Source: Teichococcus wenyumeiae
GTDB taxonomy: Bacteria; Pseudomonadota; Alphaproteobacteria; Acetobacterales; Acetobacteraceae
DNA length: 64,000 nucleotides
NCBI RefSeq assembly: GCF_003696345.1
Contig: NZ_RFLX01000017.1
Location: forward strand, 1 to 64,000
Direction of reading: 5' to 3'
The number at the start of each line of letters is the position of its first letter. The first letter of the stretch is position 1. Of the stretch, positions 8,647 through 16,806 are shown piece after piece. The translations under genes were made by a program, and so were the position numbers. The notes under the pieces were generated by a model, which had not been told where the DNA came from, did not search any database, and saw only the letters and a program-made list of their open reading frames with translations.

Positions 8647-9426
8647 ATGACCACGGAAGACCAGGCTCTGTCCGGGCTGCTCACTGGCCGCGTCGCGCTG
8701 ATCACCGGCGCGGGGCATGGCATCGGCCGCGCCACGGCGCGCCGCATGGCGGCCATGGGCGCCATTGTCGGCATCAACGACCTGAAGCCGGAATTCGTCG
8801 ATGCGGCGGTGGCCGAGATCGAGGCCGCCGGCGGCAAGGCCATCGGCGTGACGCAGAATGTCGCCTCGCGCGACGGCATGCGCGCGGCGGTGCTGGGCCT
8901 GGCGGAGAAGACCGGGCGCTTCGACATCCTGGTCAACAACGCCGCCTGGGTGCGCTACCAGGCCCTGCCGGATATCGCGCCGGAAACCGTGGACCGGATG
9001 CTGGAGATCGGCTTCAAGTCGGTCATCTGGGGCATCCAGGCGGCGGGCGAGGTGATGCGGGACCACCAGGGCTGCTCCATCGTCAATGTCGCCTCCACGG
9101 CCGGGCTGCGCTCCACGCCCAGCAGCATCGTCTATAGCGGCATCAAGTCGGCGGTGATGGGCATCACCCGCGCGGCGGCGATCGACCTCGGCGGGCGCGG
9201 CATCCGCGTCAATGCCATCGCGCCTTCCGCCGTGCCGACCGAGGGCACCGCCAAGCACCGCACCGAGGAAAAGGACCAGCGCCGCATTGCCCGTACGCCG
9301 CTGGGGCGGCTCGGCACGGTGGAGGATATCGCCAAGGCCATCTGCTTCCTGGCGACGGACCAGGCCAGCTTCGTCACCGGCCAGGTGCTGGCGGTGGACG
9401 GGGGCATCACCACCAGCACGCTGTAG
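8647..9426 (+). CDS. SDR family oxidoreductase
   Basis: This 259-residue classical short-chain dehydrogenase has the NAD(P)-binding motif TGAGHGIGRA near residue 20, DILVNNAA, the catalytic Ser in NVASTAG, and the catalytic Tyr-Lys pair in YSGIKSAVMG. An aspartate after the second strand (GINDLKP) favours NAD over NADP. It most likely oxidises the 3-hydroxyacyl-CoA made by the hydratase of the same operon. AGGAAACAGGA precedes the ATG at 8647. The C-terminal GQVLAVDGGITTSTL is a normal family ending. Confidence 0.9.
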   Translation: MTTEDQALSGLLTGRVALITGAGHGIGRATARRMAAMGAIVGINDLKPEFVDAAVAEIEAAGGKAIGVTQNVASRDGMRAAVLGLAEKTGRFDILVNNAAWVRYQALPDIAPETVDRMLEIGFKSVIWGIQAAGEVMRDHQGCSIVNVASTAGLRSTPSSIVYSGIKSAVMGITRAAAIDLGGRGIRVNAIAPSAVPTEGTAKHRTEEKDQRRIARTPLGRLGTVEDIAKAICFLATDQASFVTGQVLAVDGGITTSTL

Positions 9427-9438
9427 GACGCCCGCGCC

Positions 9439-10794
9439 ATGACGGGACGCATCGTGCTGGTCACCGGCGCCGCCGCCGGCATCGGCTGGGCGACGGCGCA
9501 GGCTTTCGCACGGGCCGGCGACCGGGTGCTGCTGGCCGATATCGACGGCGCGCGCGCCGGGGCCCGCGCCGCCGAGCTGGGCGCGGGCCACGAGGCCATC
9601 GCCGTGGACATGAGCGATGGCGCGCAGGTGGCGGCGATGATCGCCGGCATCGCCACGCGCCATGGCCGGCTGGATGTGCTGGTGAACAATGCCGGGCGCA
9701 TCGATGGCGGCACCAGCGTGGTGGACCAGACGCCGGAGGGCTTCCGCAGCCTGCTGGCACTGAACCTCGACGGCAGCGCCCGCGCGGCGGAGGCAGCAGC
9801 GGCGCTGATGCGGCAACAGGGCGGCGGCGCCATCGTCAATGTCGCCTCCGGTGCGGCGCTGCGGGCCATTCCGTTGCGGAACGGCTACAGTGCCTCCAAG
9901 GCCGGCGTGGTGGCCATGACGCGCAACCAAGCCTGCGCCTGGGCGCGACAGGGCATCCAGGTCAATGCCATCGCCCCCGGCTATACCCGCACCGAACTGG
10001 TGGAGAAGCTGATCGCCGAAGGGCGGGTGGACCAGGCCAAGGCGGCGCGGCGCATCCCGCTCGGCCGCATGGGCGCGCCGGAGGAGATCGCCGCCGCCAT
10101 CCTGCACCTCGCCTCGCCGGATGCCAGCTACATGGCTGGGGCGCTGCTGGTGGCCGATGGCGCCTCCCATGCCTATGGCGGCAGCGAGGATGCCAGTGTC
10201 ATCCGCGGCAGGGCGCCCGCAACGCCGCCGCCGGGCATGCCGGTGGTCGCGGTGGGCGAGGGCGCCGTGGGCCAGGCCCTGGCCAAATTGCTGCGCGCGC
10301 GCGGCACCTGGGTGGTGCCGCTGGCGGAGATGGACCGGCACGGGCGCCTGGACGGGGTGCTGAACAGCGACCCCACTCCCGGGCAGCCGGGCCATCTGGA
10401 CCGCCTCTTCCTCGGTGCCCAGGCGGCGGGGCGCATCATGCTGGACCAGGGCTTTGGCGCCATCGTCAACCTGACGGGCATCACCGGGCAGATCGGGTTG
10501 ACCGATACCGGCCCTGCTGGGCCGGAAGCGGCGGCGGTGGGCATGCTGACCCGCACCATGGCCTGCGAATGGGGTGGCAGCGGCATTCGCGCGAATGCCC
10601 TGGCCGCCGGGCTGGTGGAGGGCGATGCGCCCACCCTGGTGCCCCGCGTGCCGCTGCGCCGCATGGCGCGCCCGGCGGAGATTGCCGCCGTCGCCGCCTT
10701 CCTGCTCTCACCCGCCGCCGGCTTCGTCAGTGGCAGCATCGTGCCGGTGGATGGCGGGCTGAGCGCCCATGGTGGATTGGATTTCTGCGGCTGA
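9439..10794 (+). CDS. Tandem SDR: active first half, degenerate second half
   Basis: This 451-residue protein contains two SDR units. The first (1-245) is complete: TGAAAGIG at 9-16, LVNNAGR, Ser137, Tyr150 and Lys154 in YSASK, and an NAD-type aspartate (LLADIDG). The second (about 265-451) begins VVAVGEGAVGQALAKLL and ends in a normal SDR tail (SGSIVPVDGGL). Its Tyr and Lys positions align with Pro and Glu in GPAGPEAAAVGM, and the nicotinamide-site NNAG is gone, so it is probably catalytically dead. There is no stop or frameshift between the halves, so this is a true fusion. It is the last gene of the beta-oxidation operon, 12 bases from the preceding SDR. The second half may stabilise a pseudo-tetramer as in fungal and rhizobial tandem SDRs. 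Confidence 0.88.
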   Translation: MTGRIVLVTGAAAGIGWATAQAFARAGDRVLLADIDGARAGARAAELGAGHEAIAVDMSDGAQVAAMIAGIATRHGRLDVLVNNAGRIDGGTSVVDQTPEGFRSLLALNLDGSARAAEAAAALMRQQGGGAIVNVASGAALRAIPLRNGYSASKAGVVAMTRNQACAWARQGIQVNAIAPGYTRTELVEKLIAEGRVDQAKAARRIPLGRMGAPEEIAAAILHLASPDASYMAGALLVADGASHAYGGSEDASVIRGRAPATPPPGMPVVAVGEGAVGQALAKLLRARGTWVVPLAEMDRHGRLDGVLNSDPTPGQPGHLDRLFLGAQAAGRIMLDQGFGAIVNLTGITGQIGLTDTGPAGPEAAAVGMLTRTMACEWGGSGIRANALAAGLVEGDAPTLVPRVPLRRMARPAEIAAVAAFLLSPAAGFVSGSIVPVDGGLSAHGGLDFCG

Positions 10795-10834
10795 CAGGCG
10801 CCAGGTTCAGGAACCCATGGATAATCTACGTGAT

Positions 10835-10864
10835 CCACCCTGGTTACGGCTGTGATCAGGGTGG
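10835..10864 (+). repeat. Inverted repeat after the beta-oxidation operon
   Basis: CCACCCTG and CAGGGTGG form a perfect 8-base stem around a 14-base loop, 41 bases past the tandem-SDR stop. No T-run follows, so it is not a standard intrinsic terminator. It may be a Rho-assisted or mRNA-end hairpin, or belong to the decayed mobile element next to it. Confidence 0.45.
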
Positions 10865-10908
10865 CGCAATGAGTGGCAGTGCTAGCTGACGGAACACACC
10901 GTGTGGCC

Positions 10909-11025
10909 ATGCCTTGCATGGAAGACCCGCTGATGCTCAGCGGCATCATCCATGTGCCGCGTTCGGCGAAGGTTGGCCGCCGCGGGGCGCCCGCCTGCCG
11001 AACTGCTGATCGGCAGCCCTTGTGA
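10909..11025 (+). pseudogene. Remnant of an IS5-type transposase
   Basis: A 38-codon frame contains EDPLMLSGIIHVPRSAKVG. The segment SGIIHV followed by RS resembles the conserved N-terminal part of IS5-family transposases (SGIIHVLRSG-RW-DAP). After it the expected Trp and Ala-Pro appear only in a shifted frame, so at least one frameshift is present, and nothing later in the transposase is recognisable. It is a short decayed fragment; a chance match is possible. Confidence 0.4.
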
Positions 11026-11264
11026 AGTGCAGCTTTTAAGTCTGAACTCGAGCTGCACCCTTCCCTGAACGTCACGGCGGATGGCCGGCTGATCGCGCCC
11101 TCGTGCGCGCCGCGCCAGATAAAACCCAATGATCTCACAAGAAACGTAACTATCCTGGCCGTGGTGCGCATGGCTGCCGCTCCATCCAAGATCGAAGCTG
11201 TTGCAGCGGACAAGTGTGCCGGATTCTTTCACGAACCGACTTCATTCCAGAAGGAATGCACCGC

Positions 11265-12302
11265 ATGCGTGCCACTGTCATGTATGCTGCTGGCGACGTT
11301 CGCATCGAGAACATTCCAGATGCCGGGCTCCGGGACCCGACCGACGCGCTGATCCGCGTGGCCCGTGCCTGTATCTGCGGCAGCGATCTTTGGCCCTACA
11401 ACCTGAAAAAGCCGGGCGGTTCCCCTCAGCGCATGGGCCACGAGGCCATTGGAATTGTGGAGGCAGTGGGTTCCGAGGTTAGCACCCTGAAGGTCGGCAA
11501 TGTGGTCGTGATGCCATTCGCTTGCTCCGATGGCACCTGCACCTTCTGCCATGAGGGGCTGAACACCGCCTGCGTCCATGTCGGCTTTTTCGGCAATGGT
11601 GACGAACTGGATGGCGCCCAGGCCGAGGCACTGCGCATACCCTACGCGGACGGGACTTTGTTCGCCCTGCCTGCCGGGGCGGATGACACGCTGATGCCAT
11701 CTTTGTTGACGCTTGCTGACGTGATGGGGACAGGTCACCATGCGGCGATCGTCTCTGGAGCCGGGCCGGGCCGGATCGCGGCGGTGATCGGCGATGGGGC
11801 GGTGGGACTTTGCGGCGTTATCGCGGCAAAGCGGCTTGGCTCCGAGCAGATCATCATCCTGGGCCGCCACGACGACCGGATCGCGCTGGCAAGAAAATTC
11901 GGTGCCACGGATGTGGTGAGCGAACGCGGCGATGCGGCCGTGGCGCGCGTGATGGAGGTGACCGGCGGTTTCGGAGCGCACTCGGTTCTCGAATGCGTCG
12001 GAACCGAGCAGGCCATGGCGACGGCTGTGGGCATTGCACGGCCAGGCGGCGCGATTGGCCGCGTGGGCGTTCCGCATTACCAGGCGATCCCCGGCTCGCT
12101 CCCGGCCTTCTTCAAGAATGTCTTCGTTGGCGGCGGCCCCGCGCCGGTCCGCGCCTATATCGCGGACCTGCTCCCGGATGTGCTCGAGGGGCGCATAGAA
12201 CCCGGCCTGGTTTTCGACCGGGAGGTTGGGCTTGAGGGTGTTCCCGATGGCTATCGGGCCATGCATGACCGCGAATCGATCAAGGTGATGGTGAAGCCCT
12301 GA
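11265..12302 (+). CDS. Zinc-dependent alcohol dehydrogenase (MDR family)
   Basis: This 345-residue medium-chain dehydrogenase would oxidise an alcohol or reduce an aldehyde with NAD(P). The catalytic zinc ligands appear in CICGSD and MGHEAIG. The structural zinc lobe CSDGTCTFCHEGLNTAC has four cysteines with a longer first gap (C-x4-C) than usual. The Rossmann segment is AVIGDGAVGLCGV. The ATG at 11265 is nine bases from GAAGGA; an ATG at 11256 overlaps that site. Codons are noticeably less GC-rich than in the neighbouring operons (for example AAAAAG and AAGAAAATTC runs), and a transposase fragment lies upstream, so lateral gain is plausible. No partner gene identifies a substrate. Confidence 0.88.
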   Translation: MRATVMYAAGDVRIENIPDAGLRDPTDALIRVARACICGSDLWPYNLKKPGGSPQRMGHEAIGIVEAVGSEVSTLKVGNVVVMPFACSDGTCTFCHEGLNTACVHVGFFGNGDELDGAQAEALRIPYADGTLFALPAGADDTLMPSLLTLADVMGTGHHAAIVSGAGPGRIAAVIGDGAVGLCGVIAAKRLGSEQIIILGRHDDRIALARKFGATDVVSERGDAAVARVMEVTGGFGAHSVLECVGTEQAMATAVGIARPGGAIGRVGVPHYQAIPGSLPAFFKNVFVGGGPAPVRAYIADLLPDVLEGRIEPGLVFDREVGLEGVPDGYRAMHDRESIKVMVKP

Positions 12303-12441
12303 CTGGCGGCTGCCAGGGCGTTGGTGTCAGCTCGCCGTGGCGGGTGGGCGCCTGGGGCATCACTCGGCGCCCTCCGCCCGGGCGAGTCACGAAGGACCCT
12401 ACAGCGCAATCATCTTCAGGGCCCCTGATCGCCAGCGGGTC

Positions 12442-12735
12442 TCAGATGGTCTCGATATGCGCCCGCACCGCTCCCTCGGCGTCAGTCCAGCCCTTGCTGG
12501 CCGCATAGGCCAGCATCTTGCCAAAGCCTTCCTCCCAGCCCGGCTGCCCGGCCTGGGGGGCGAGGCGCCGCAGCGCGGCAGGGGAGACCCAGGCATGGGT
12601 ATCGCCCTCCAGCCGCGCGATGCCGTCCAGGGCACGGGCCAGCGGCACGCCGGGCGCGGCGCCGACCGAGAAGCCCCGGAAGTTATCCGCCTCCTCCAGC
12701 GTCACCGCGCCATCCGCCGCCACCCGCAGCCGCAT
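12442..12735 (-). CDS. Small protein of unknown function coupled to the monooxygenase
   Basis: This 97-residue protein starts MRLRVAADGAVTLEEADNFR and ends in a segment rich in Trp, Ala and Glu. I do not recognise a domain. Its ATG overlaps the stop of the luciferase-like monooxygenase by four bases (ATGA), so the two are translated together and made in proportion. There is no signal peptide or membrane segment and no cysteine, so it is probably a soluble accessory or subunit. The composition is like that of a real coding frame, and the coupling is the main evidence that it is a gene. Confidence 0.65.
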   Translation of the reverse strand: MRLRVAADGAVTLEEADNFRGFSVGAAPGVPLARALDGIARLEGDTHAWVSPAALRRLAPQAGQPGWEEGFGKMLAYAASKGWTDAEGAVRAHIETI

Positions 12736-13805
12736 CAGGCGGCGGCCTTGGCGAAGAAGTCCTCGCCCAGTTCCTTGCGGACGGCGGGGATGATGCGGCT
12801 GCCCCAGAGCTCGATCTGCTTCAGCATGGTCTTCTGGTCGAAGTCGCCAAGCTGGGTCTGCAGCGCGATATGCTTCGGCTTCAGGATGCGGATCTCCTCC
12901 ACCAGCCGCTCGATCACGTAATCGACGCTGCCGACCGGCAGATTGGCGCGGATCTCGTCCAGGGAGGGCTCGTTCTGCCCCGGCTCTTCCTTCACCAGGA
13001 AGCCGTCGTCGGAATTGGCGCGGCGGAACTTCAGGGCTTCCGAGATGCGGCGCTGGTAGCGGGCATTCTCGACATAGCTGCGCAGCTCGGATTCATTGTC
13101 GCTGGCGAAGGCGCAGCGCAGCAGGCCCACCTTGGTGTCGTCGATATGCTTGCCCTGCTTCTCGGCGATGCCGGTCAGCGTCTGGCGGATCTGGTGCAGC
13201 TTCTCCGTGCCGTTCAGCAGCGCGGTGACGAAGAGGTTGTGGCCCTCGCGGATGGCGCGCGCCTGGGTCTCGGGGTGGCCGGTGGCCAGCCAGATCGGCG
13301 GCATCGGCTTCTGCCTGGTACGCAGGCTGATGGAGGTCTCGGGCAGATGGAGATGCTTCCCGTCGTAATGGAAGCTCTTCTCCTTGATGCCGAGCTGGAT
13401 GACGTCGAGGAACTCGTTGAAGATCGCCGGCGCATCCTCGATCTTCACGCCGAAGCGGTCGAACTCGAACTTCTGGTAGCCGGAGCCCACGCCCAGCTCC
13501 AGCCGGCCGTTGGAGACGGAATCGGCGAAGCCGGCCTCGGCCAGCAGGCGGGCCGGGTGGTACATCGGCAGCACGCAGACGGCGCTGCCCAGGCGGATGC
13601 GCTTCGTCAGCGCCGCCATATGCGCCACCATCATCAGCGGCGAGGCGCAGAGGCCGTAATTCGAGAAATGGTGCTCCGCGTACCAGGCGGCGTCGAAGCC
13701 GGCCTGGTCGGCCGCGACCGTCTGCTCGACGGCATTGCGAAGGACCTGATCGGAAGTCTGATGGTAGCCGCGCTGCTGCATCAGGATGAAGACGCCGAAT
13801 TCCAT
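12735..13805 (-). CDS. Luciferase-like (LLM class) flavin-dependent monooxygenase
   Basis: This 356-residue protein is a TIM-barrel oxygenase that uses reduced flavin from a separate reductase. It has the family start MEFGVFILMQQRGYH, the WYAEHHFSNYG segment near 40-50 and the LGVGSGYQKFEF and PPIWLATGHPET segments. It is divergent from a LysR regulator at 13918 across a 112-base AT-rich gap and is coupled to a 97-residue unknown protein downstream. Its place between acid-degrading genes suggests oxygenation of an organic acid, ester or sulfur compound, but the substrate cannot be inferred. Confidence 0.88.
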   Translation of the reverse strand: MEFGVFILMQQRGYHQTSDQVLRNAVEQTVAADQAGFDAAWYAEHHFSNYGLCASPLMMVAHMAALTKRIRLGSAVCVLPMYHPARLLAEAGFADSVSNGRLELGVGSGYQKFEFDRFGVKIEDAPAIFNEFLDVIQLGIKEKSFHYDGKHLHLPETSISLRTRQKPMPPIWLATGHPETQARAIREGHNLFVTALLNGTEKLHQIRQTLTGIAEKQGKHIDDTKVGLLRCAFASDNESELRSYVENARYQRRISEALKFRRANSDDGFLVKEEPGQNEPSLDEIRANLPVGSVDYVIERLVEEIRILKPKHIALQTQLGDFDQKTMLKQIELWGSRIIPAVRKELGEDFFAKAAA

Positions 13806-13917
13806 GGCCGCTTTTCCTTCCCAAGAGTTGGATGAAGGCTAGATCCTGGTCTTCCTCTGCAACAATACGCTATGAATGATCAGTATCTTATGATTTTCCG
13901 TAAAGATGAGGCCGATC

Positions 13918-14844
13918 ATGAGCAGCCTCCAGGCCATGGAACTCTTCGTGGGCGCGGTGCGGGAAGGCAGCTTCTCCGCCGCCGGGCGGCGCGCCGGCCT
14001 TTCGCCTGCTTCCGTGGCGCGGCATGTGGCGGCGCTGGAGGCCCGTATGGGCGTCCAGCTCCTCAACCGCACCAGCCGCAGCCTGGCCCTGACGGAAGCC
14101 GGGCAGGAATATTACGCGCGGCTGGAGCAGATCCTGCAGGACATCAAGGAGGCGGAAGGCGCGGCCACGGCCCTGCAAAGCACGCCGCGCGGCTCGCTGC
14201 GCGTGCATTCCCGCATGATGTTCGGCATGCGGGTGGTCACGCCGCTGATCCCCGAGTTCCAGGCGCGTTACCCTGAACTGCGGGTGGAGCTGCGCCTGTC
14301 CGAGCGCCCGGCGCAGCTTTCGGAACAGGAATTCGACATCGAGCTGCGGATCGGCGCGCCGCCGGATTCCCAGTTCAAGCAGCGCCTGCTGCTGCGCAGC
14401 GAAAGGATCATGGTGGCGAGTCCCGGCTACCTGGCCGCCCGCCCCGCCATCGCCACCCCCCGGGACCTGCTGGCGCATCGCTGCCTGACCTATTGGAACG
14501 GGCCGGAGGACGTGGTCTGGCGCTTCCTGCGGGATGGCGCGGTGGAGGAACTGCCCATCCCCTCCCGCTTCACCACCAACAATGGCGAGGTGCTGCGCCA
14601 GTTGGCCATCGCGGGCCACGGCATCGCGATGCTGGACGATTACACCGTGCAGCGGGACCTGCGGGCGGGGCGGCTGGCACGGGTGCTGCCGCAATGGCAG
14701 GCCACCAATACCAGCTTCGGCTCGGGCATCTACGCCGTGTTCCACCAGACGCGGCTGCCCGCCAAGACCCGCGCCTTCCTGGATTTCCTGGCCGAGGCGC
14801 TGCCCCGCGTCATGGCCGGCGGCGGCGAGGTCGAGCTGGGTTGA
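13918..14844 (+). CDS. LysR family transcriptional regulator
   Basis: This 308-residue regulator has an N-terminal winged helix (FVGAVREGSFSAAGRRAGLS, then ASVARHVAALEARMGVQLL) and a periplasmic-binding-like effector domain (about 92-300). I chose the ATG at 13918 because GATGAGG lies just before it; an in-frame ATG at 13906 adds four residues. It is divergent from the monooxygenase gene, the usual position of a LysR activator relative to its target, and is followed by a TTT receptor. Its stop codon TGA is the first three bases of operator site D, so the receptor is probably controlled separately by the TetR-type site. The AT-rich gap 13806-13917 should hold the LysR binding site. Confidence 0.9.
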   Translation: MSSLQAMELFVGAVREGSFSAAGRRAGLSPASVARHVAALEARMGVQLLNRTSRSLALTEAGQEYYARLEQILQDIKEAEGAATALQSTPRGSLRVHSRMMFGMRVVTPLIPEFQARYPELRVELRLSERPAQLSEQEFDIELRIGAPPDSQFKQRLLLRSERIMVASPGYLAARPAIATPRDLLAHRCLTYWNGPEDVVWRFLRDGAVEELPIPSRFTTNNGEVLRQLAIAGHGIAMLDDYTVQRDLRAGRLARVLPQWQATNTSFGSGIYAVFHQTRLPAKTRAFLDFLAEALPRVMAGGGEVELG

Positions 14845-14870
14845 CCGTCCGGTCAGTCTGTCCATAGGCT
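14841..14870 (+). promoter_or_regulatory. Promoter with TetR-type operator (site D) for TTT receptor 3
   Basis: The perfect palindrome TGACCGTCCGGTCA spans 14842-14855 and begins on the stop codon of the LysR gene. TTGACC at 14841-14846, an 18-base spacer and TAGGCT at 14865-14870 form a promoter like that at site B. GGAGG and the receptor start follow at 14904. Confidence 0.65.
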
Positions 14871-14903
14871 ACCGCCACGTCTCGCGCGTGGAGGAAACAA
14901 GCC

Positions 14904-15878
14904 ATGTCCATCACCCTGGGCCGCCGCGCCCTTTGTTCCCTGGCGGGCGGGCTCGCCCTGGCGGCCGCGCGGCCCGGCGCGGCGCAGAACCTCAAGCCCA
15001 TCCGCCTGATCGTGCCCTACGGCCCCGGGAGCGGCCCGGATATCTTCGCCCGCACCCTGGCCAGCGGCCTGCAGCAGCGGCTCGGCAATCCCATGGTGGT
15101 GGAGAACCGCGGCGGTGCTTCCACCATCATCGGCACCGACCATGCAGCGACCTCCCCGGCCGATGGGTCCGTGCTGCTGATGGGCAGCTCCACCACCTTC
15201 GCGGCCAATCCGCACCTCTATGGCAAGCTGCGCTACAAGACCGCGGACTTCCAGCCCATCACCATGCTGGTCCGCACCCGGCTGGCGCTTTATGCCAGCC
15301 CGGCCTTCGGGGTGGATGACATGCAGGGCCTGATCGCGCGCGCCAGGGCGGCGAAGGAGCCGCTGCATTTCGGCATCACCGGCCGCGGCAACTCGACGCA
15401 TCTGACCGGGGAGGCGCTGAAGATCGCCGCCGGAATCGAGCTGCAGGACGTGCCCTACAGCTCCGTCGCCTCCATGCAGCAGGGCCTGATGAGCAACGAC
15501 CTGCCGCTGGCCATCGACGGCATCCCCGCCTATCTGCCCATCATCCGGGACGGGCGCGTCAAGGTCATCGCCGTGACCGGCAACAAGCGCGTGGAGGCGC
15601 TGCCGGATACGCCCACCTTCGCCGAGGCGGGCGTGAAGGACACGGGCCACCAGCACTGGTACGGGCTGCTCTCCCCGGCTGGTATCCCGGCGCCGGAGCT
15701 GGCCCGGCTGCATGCCGCCGCCGTCGAGACCATGCGCGACACGGAACTCTGGAAGAACCTCACCTATGAGGGCGCGACGGTGGAGACCAACACACCCGAG
15801 CAGTTCACTGCCCTGCTGCAGGAAGAAACCGAAGCCTGGGGCAGCATCATCCGGCGCATCGGCCTGAAGATCGAATAG
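14904..15878 (+). CDS. TTT (Bug-type) periplasmic receptor 3
   Basis: This 324-residue receptor has a leader (GRRALCSLAGGLALAAARPG) with a twin-arginine-like start, then IRLIVPYGPGSGPDIFARTL, MVVENRGGAST and LPDTPTFAEAGV. It resembles the receptor at 1330 in several segments, such as the 'SSTTFA.NPHL' region and the C-terminal WG-IIRRIGLKIE ending, so the two are likely paralogs that bind related ligands. GGAGG precedes the ATG at 14904. It has its own operator-bearing promoter (site D), linking it to the same regulon as receptors 1 and 2. No TctAB genes are present. Confidence 0.92.
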   Translation: MSITLGRRALCSLAGGLALAAARPGAAQNLKPIRLIVPYGPGSGPDIFARTLASGLQQRLGNPMVVENRGGASTIIGTDHAATSPADGSVLLMGSSTTFAANPHLYGKLRYKTADFQPITMLVRTRLALYASPAFGVDDMQGLIARARAAKEPLHFGITGRGNSTHLTGEALKIAAGIELQDVPYSSVASMQQGLMSNDLPLAIDGIPAYLPIIRDGRVKVIAVTGNKRVEALPDTPTFAEAGVKDTGHQHWYGLLSPAGIPAPELARLHAAAVETMRDTELWKNLTYEGATVETNTPEQFTALLQEETEAWGSIIRRIGLKIE

Positions 15879-15891
15879 GCCCGGGCGCTCC

Positions 15892-16773
15892 TCAGCCGGC
15901 GAAGCGGGGCTCGGGCAGGCCGGTGACGCCCAGCCCCTCGATGGCGAAGAGCCCGCCGGCCTCCGGCTCCGGCGCCACATAGCGCGTGCTGGCGGAGATG
16001 GAGGTGACATAGAGCACATCCAGCCCCGGCCCGCCGAAGCTCAGGCTGGTCGGGTAGGTCACCGGCATGTCGATGCGCTGCACCAGCCGGCCATCGGGTG
16101 CGAAGCGGCCGATCTGCCCGGTGCGGACCAGCGCCGACCAGAGATGGCCCTCCGCATCCACCGTGGCGCCATCCGGCGCCGTGTTCAGCGGCTTCAGGTC
16201 CGCGAAGACGCGCTGGCGGGAGGGCGTGCCGGTTTCGGTGTCGTAGTCGCAGGCCCAGATCACCTGCCGCGAACTGTCCGCGACATAAAGGATGCGGCCA
16301 TCGGGGCTGAAGCAGGGGCCATTGGTGGTGGCGATATCCTCCAGCAGCAGGGTGGCCGCGCCATCGGCCTCCAGCCGGTAGAGCCCGCCCAGCACCTTCT
16401 CCTCCGGCTGGCGGTTGATGTGCATGGTGCCCGCCAGGAAGCGGCCCTGGCGGTCCACCTTGCCATCGTTCAGCCTGACATTGGGATGGTTGATCCCCAG
16501 CAATGCCACCGGGCGCGCTTCCCCGCTGGCGAAGTCATAGCGGTGGAAGCCATCCCGCAGCGACAGGATGGCGCCGCCCGAGCGGCACAGCGCCAGCGAG
16601 CCGACGGGCGCCGGCACCGCGAAATCCTCCCGCGCGCCGCTCATGGGGTCGAGCCGGTGCAGCAGGCCGGCCAGGGAATCCACCCAGAACAGGCGCTGGC
16701 TTTCCGCGTCCCAGACCGGGCCTTCGCCCAGGCGGTCCTTTGTCTCGCCCACACGTCTGATGGAAATCGCCAT
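15892..16773 (-). CDS. SMP-30/gluconolactonase family lactonase
   Basis: This 293-residue six-bladed beta-propeller is expected to hydrolyse a lactone with a divalent metal. All four metal ligands of the family are present: E17 in GEGPVWD, N102 in RLNDGKVD, N151 in TTNGPCFSPDG and D201 in APDGATVD. It is a single gene, convergent with receptor 3 with 13 bases between, and its promoter region carries operator site E. In this setting it may open a lactone formed during catabolism of the imported acid, perhaps after a Baeyer-Villiger-type step by a flavin oxygenase; that is speculation. Confidence 0.9.
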   Translation of the reverse strand: MAISIRRVGETKDRLGEGPVWDAESQRLFWVDSLAGLLHRLDPMSGAREDFAVPAPVGSLALCRSGGAILSLRDGFHRYDFASGEARPVALLGINHPNVRLNDGKVDRQGRFLAGTMHINRQPEEKVLGGLYRLEADGAATLLLEDIATTNGPCFSPDGRILYVADSSRQVIWACDYDTETGTPSRQRVFADLKPLNTAPDGATVDAEGHLWSALVRTGQIGRFAPDGRLVQRIDMPVTYPTSLSFGGPGLDVLYVTSISASTRYVAPEPEAGGLFAIEGLGVTGLPEPRFAG

Positions 16774-16806
16774 GCCTCATGATCCCGCCTCGCAGTCGGG
16801 CAGGAT

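Larger units (their letters stand above)
10795..11264. other. Gap between operon and alcohol dehydrogenase, with mobile-element debris
   Basis: This 470-base gap has no complete gene. It holds the inverted repeat at 10835, a short transposase-like fragment at 10909, and a less GC-rich stretch (about 11030-11240) that probably carries the promoter of the dehydrogenase. Open frames on the minus strand here look like chance frames. Confidence 0.6.

Noticed and set aside
6522-8939. 805-codon minus-strand frame opposite the two acyl-CoA dehydrogenases
   Set aside because: Same kind of shadow frame; both plus-strand dehydrogenases are unambiguous.
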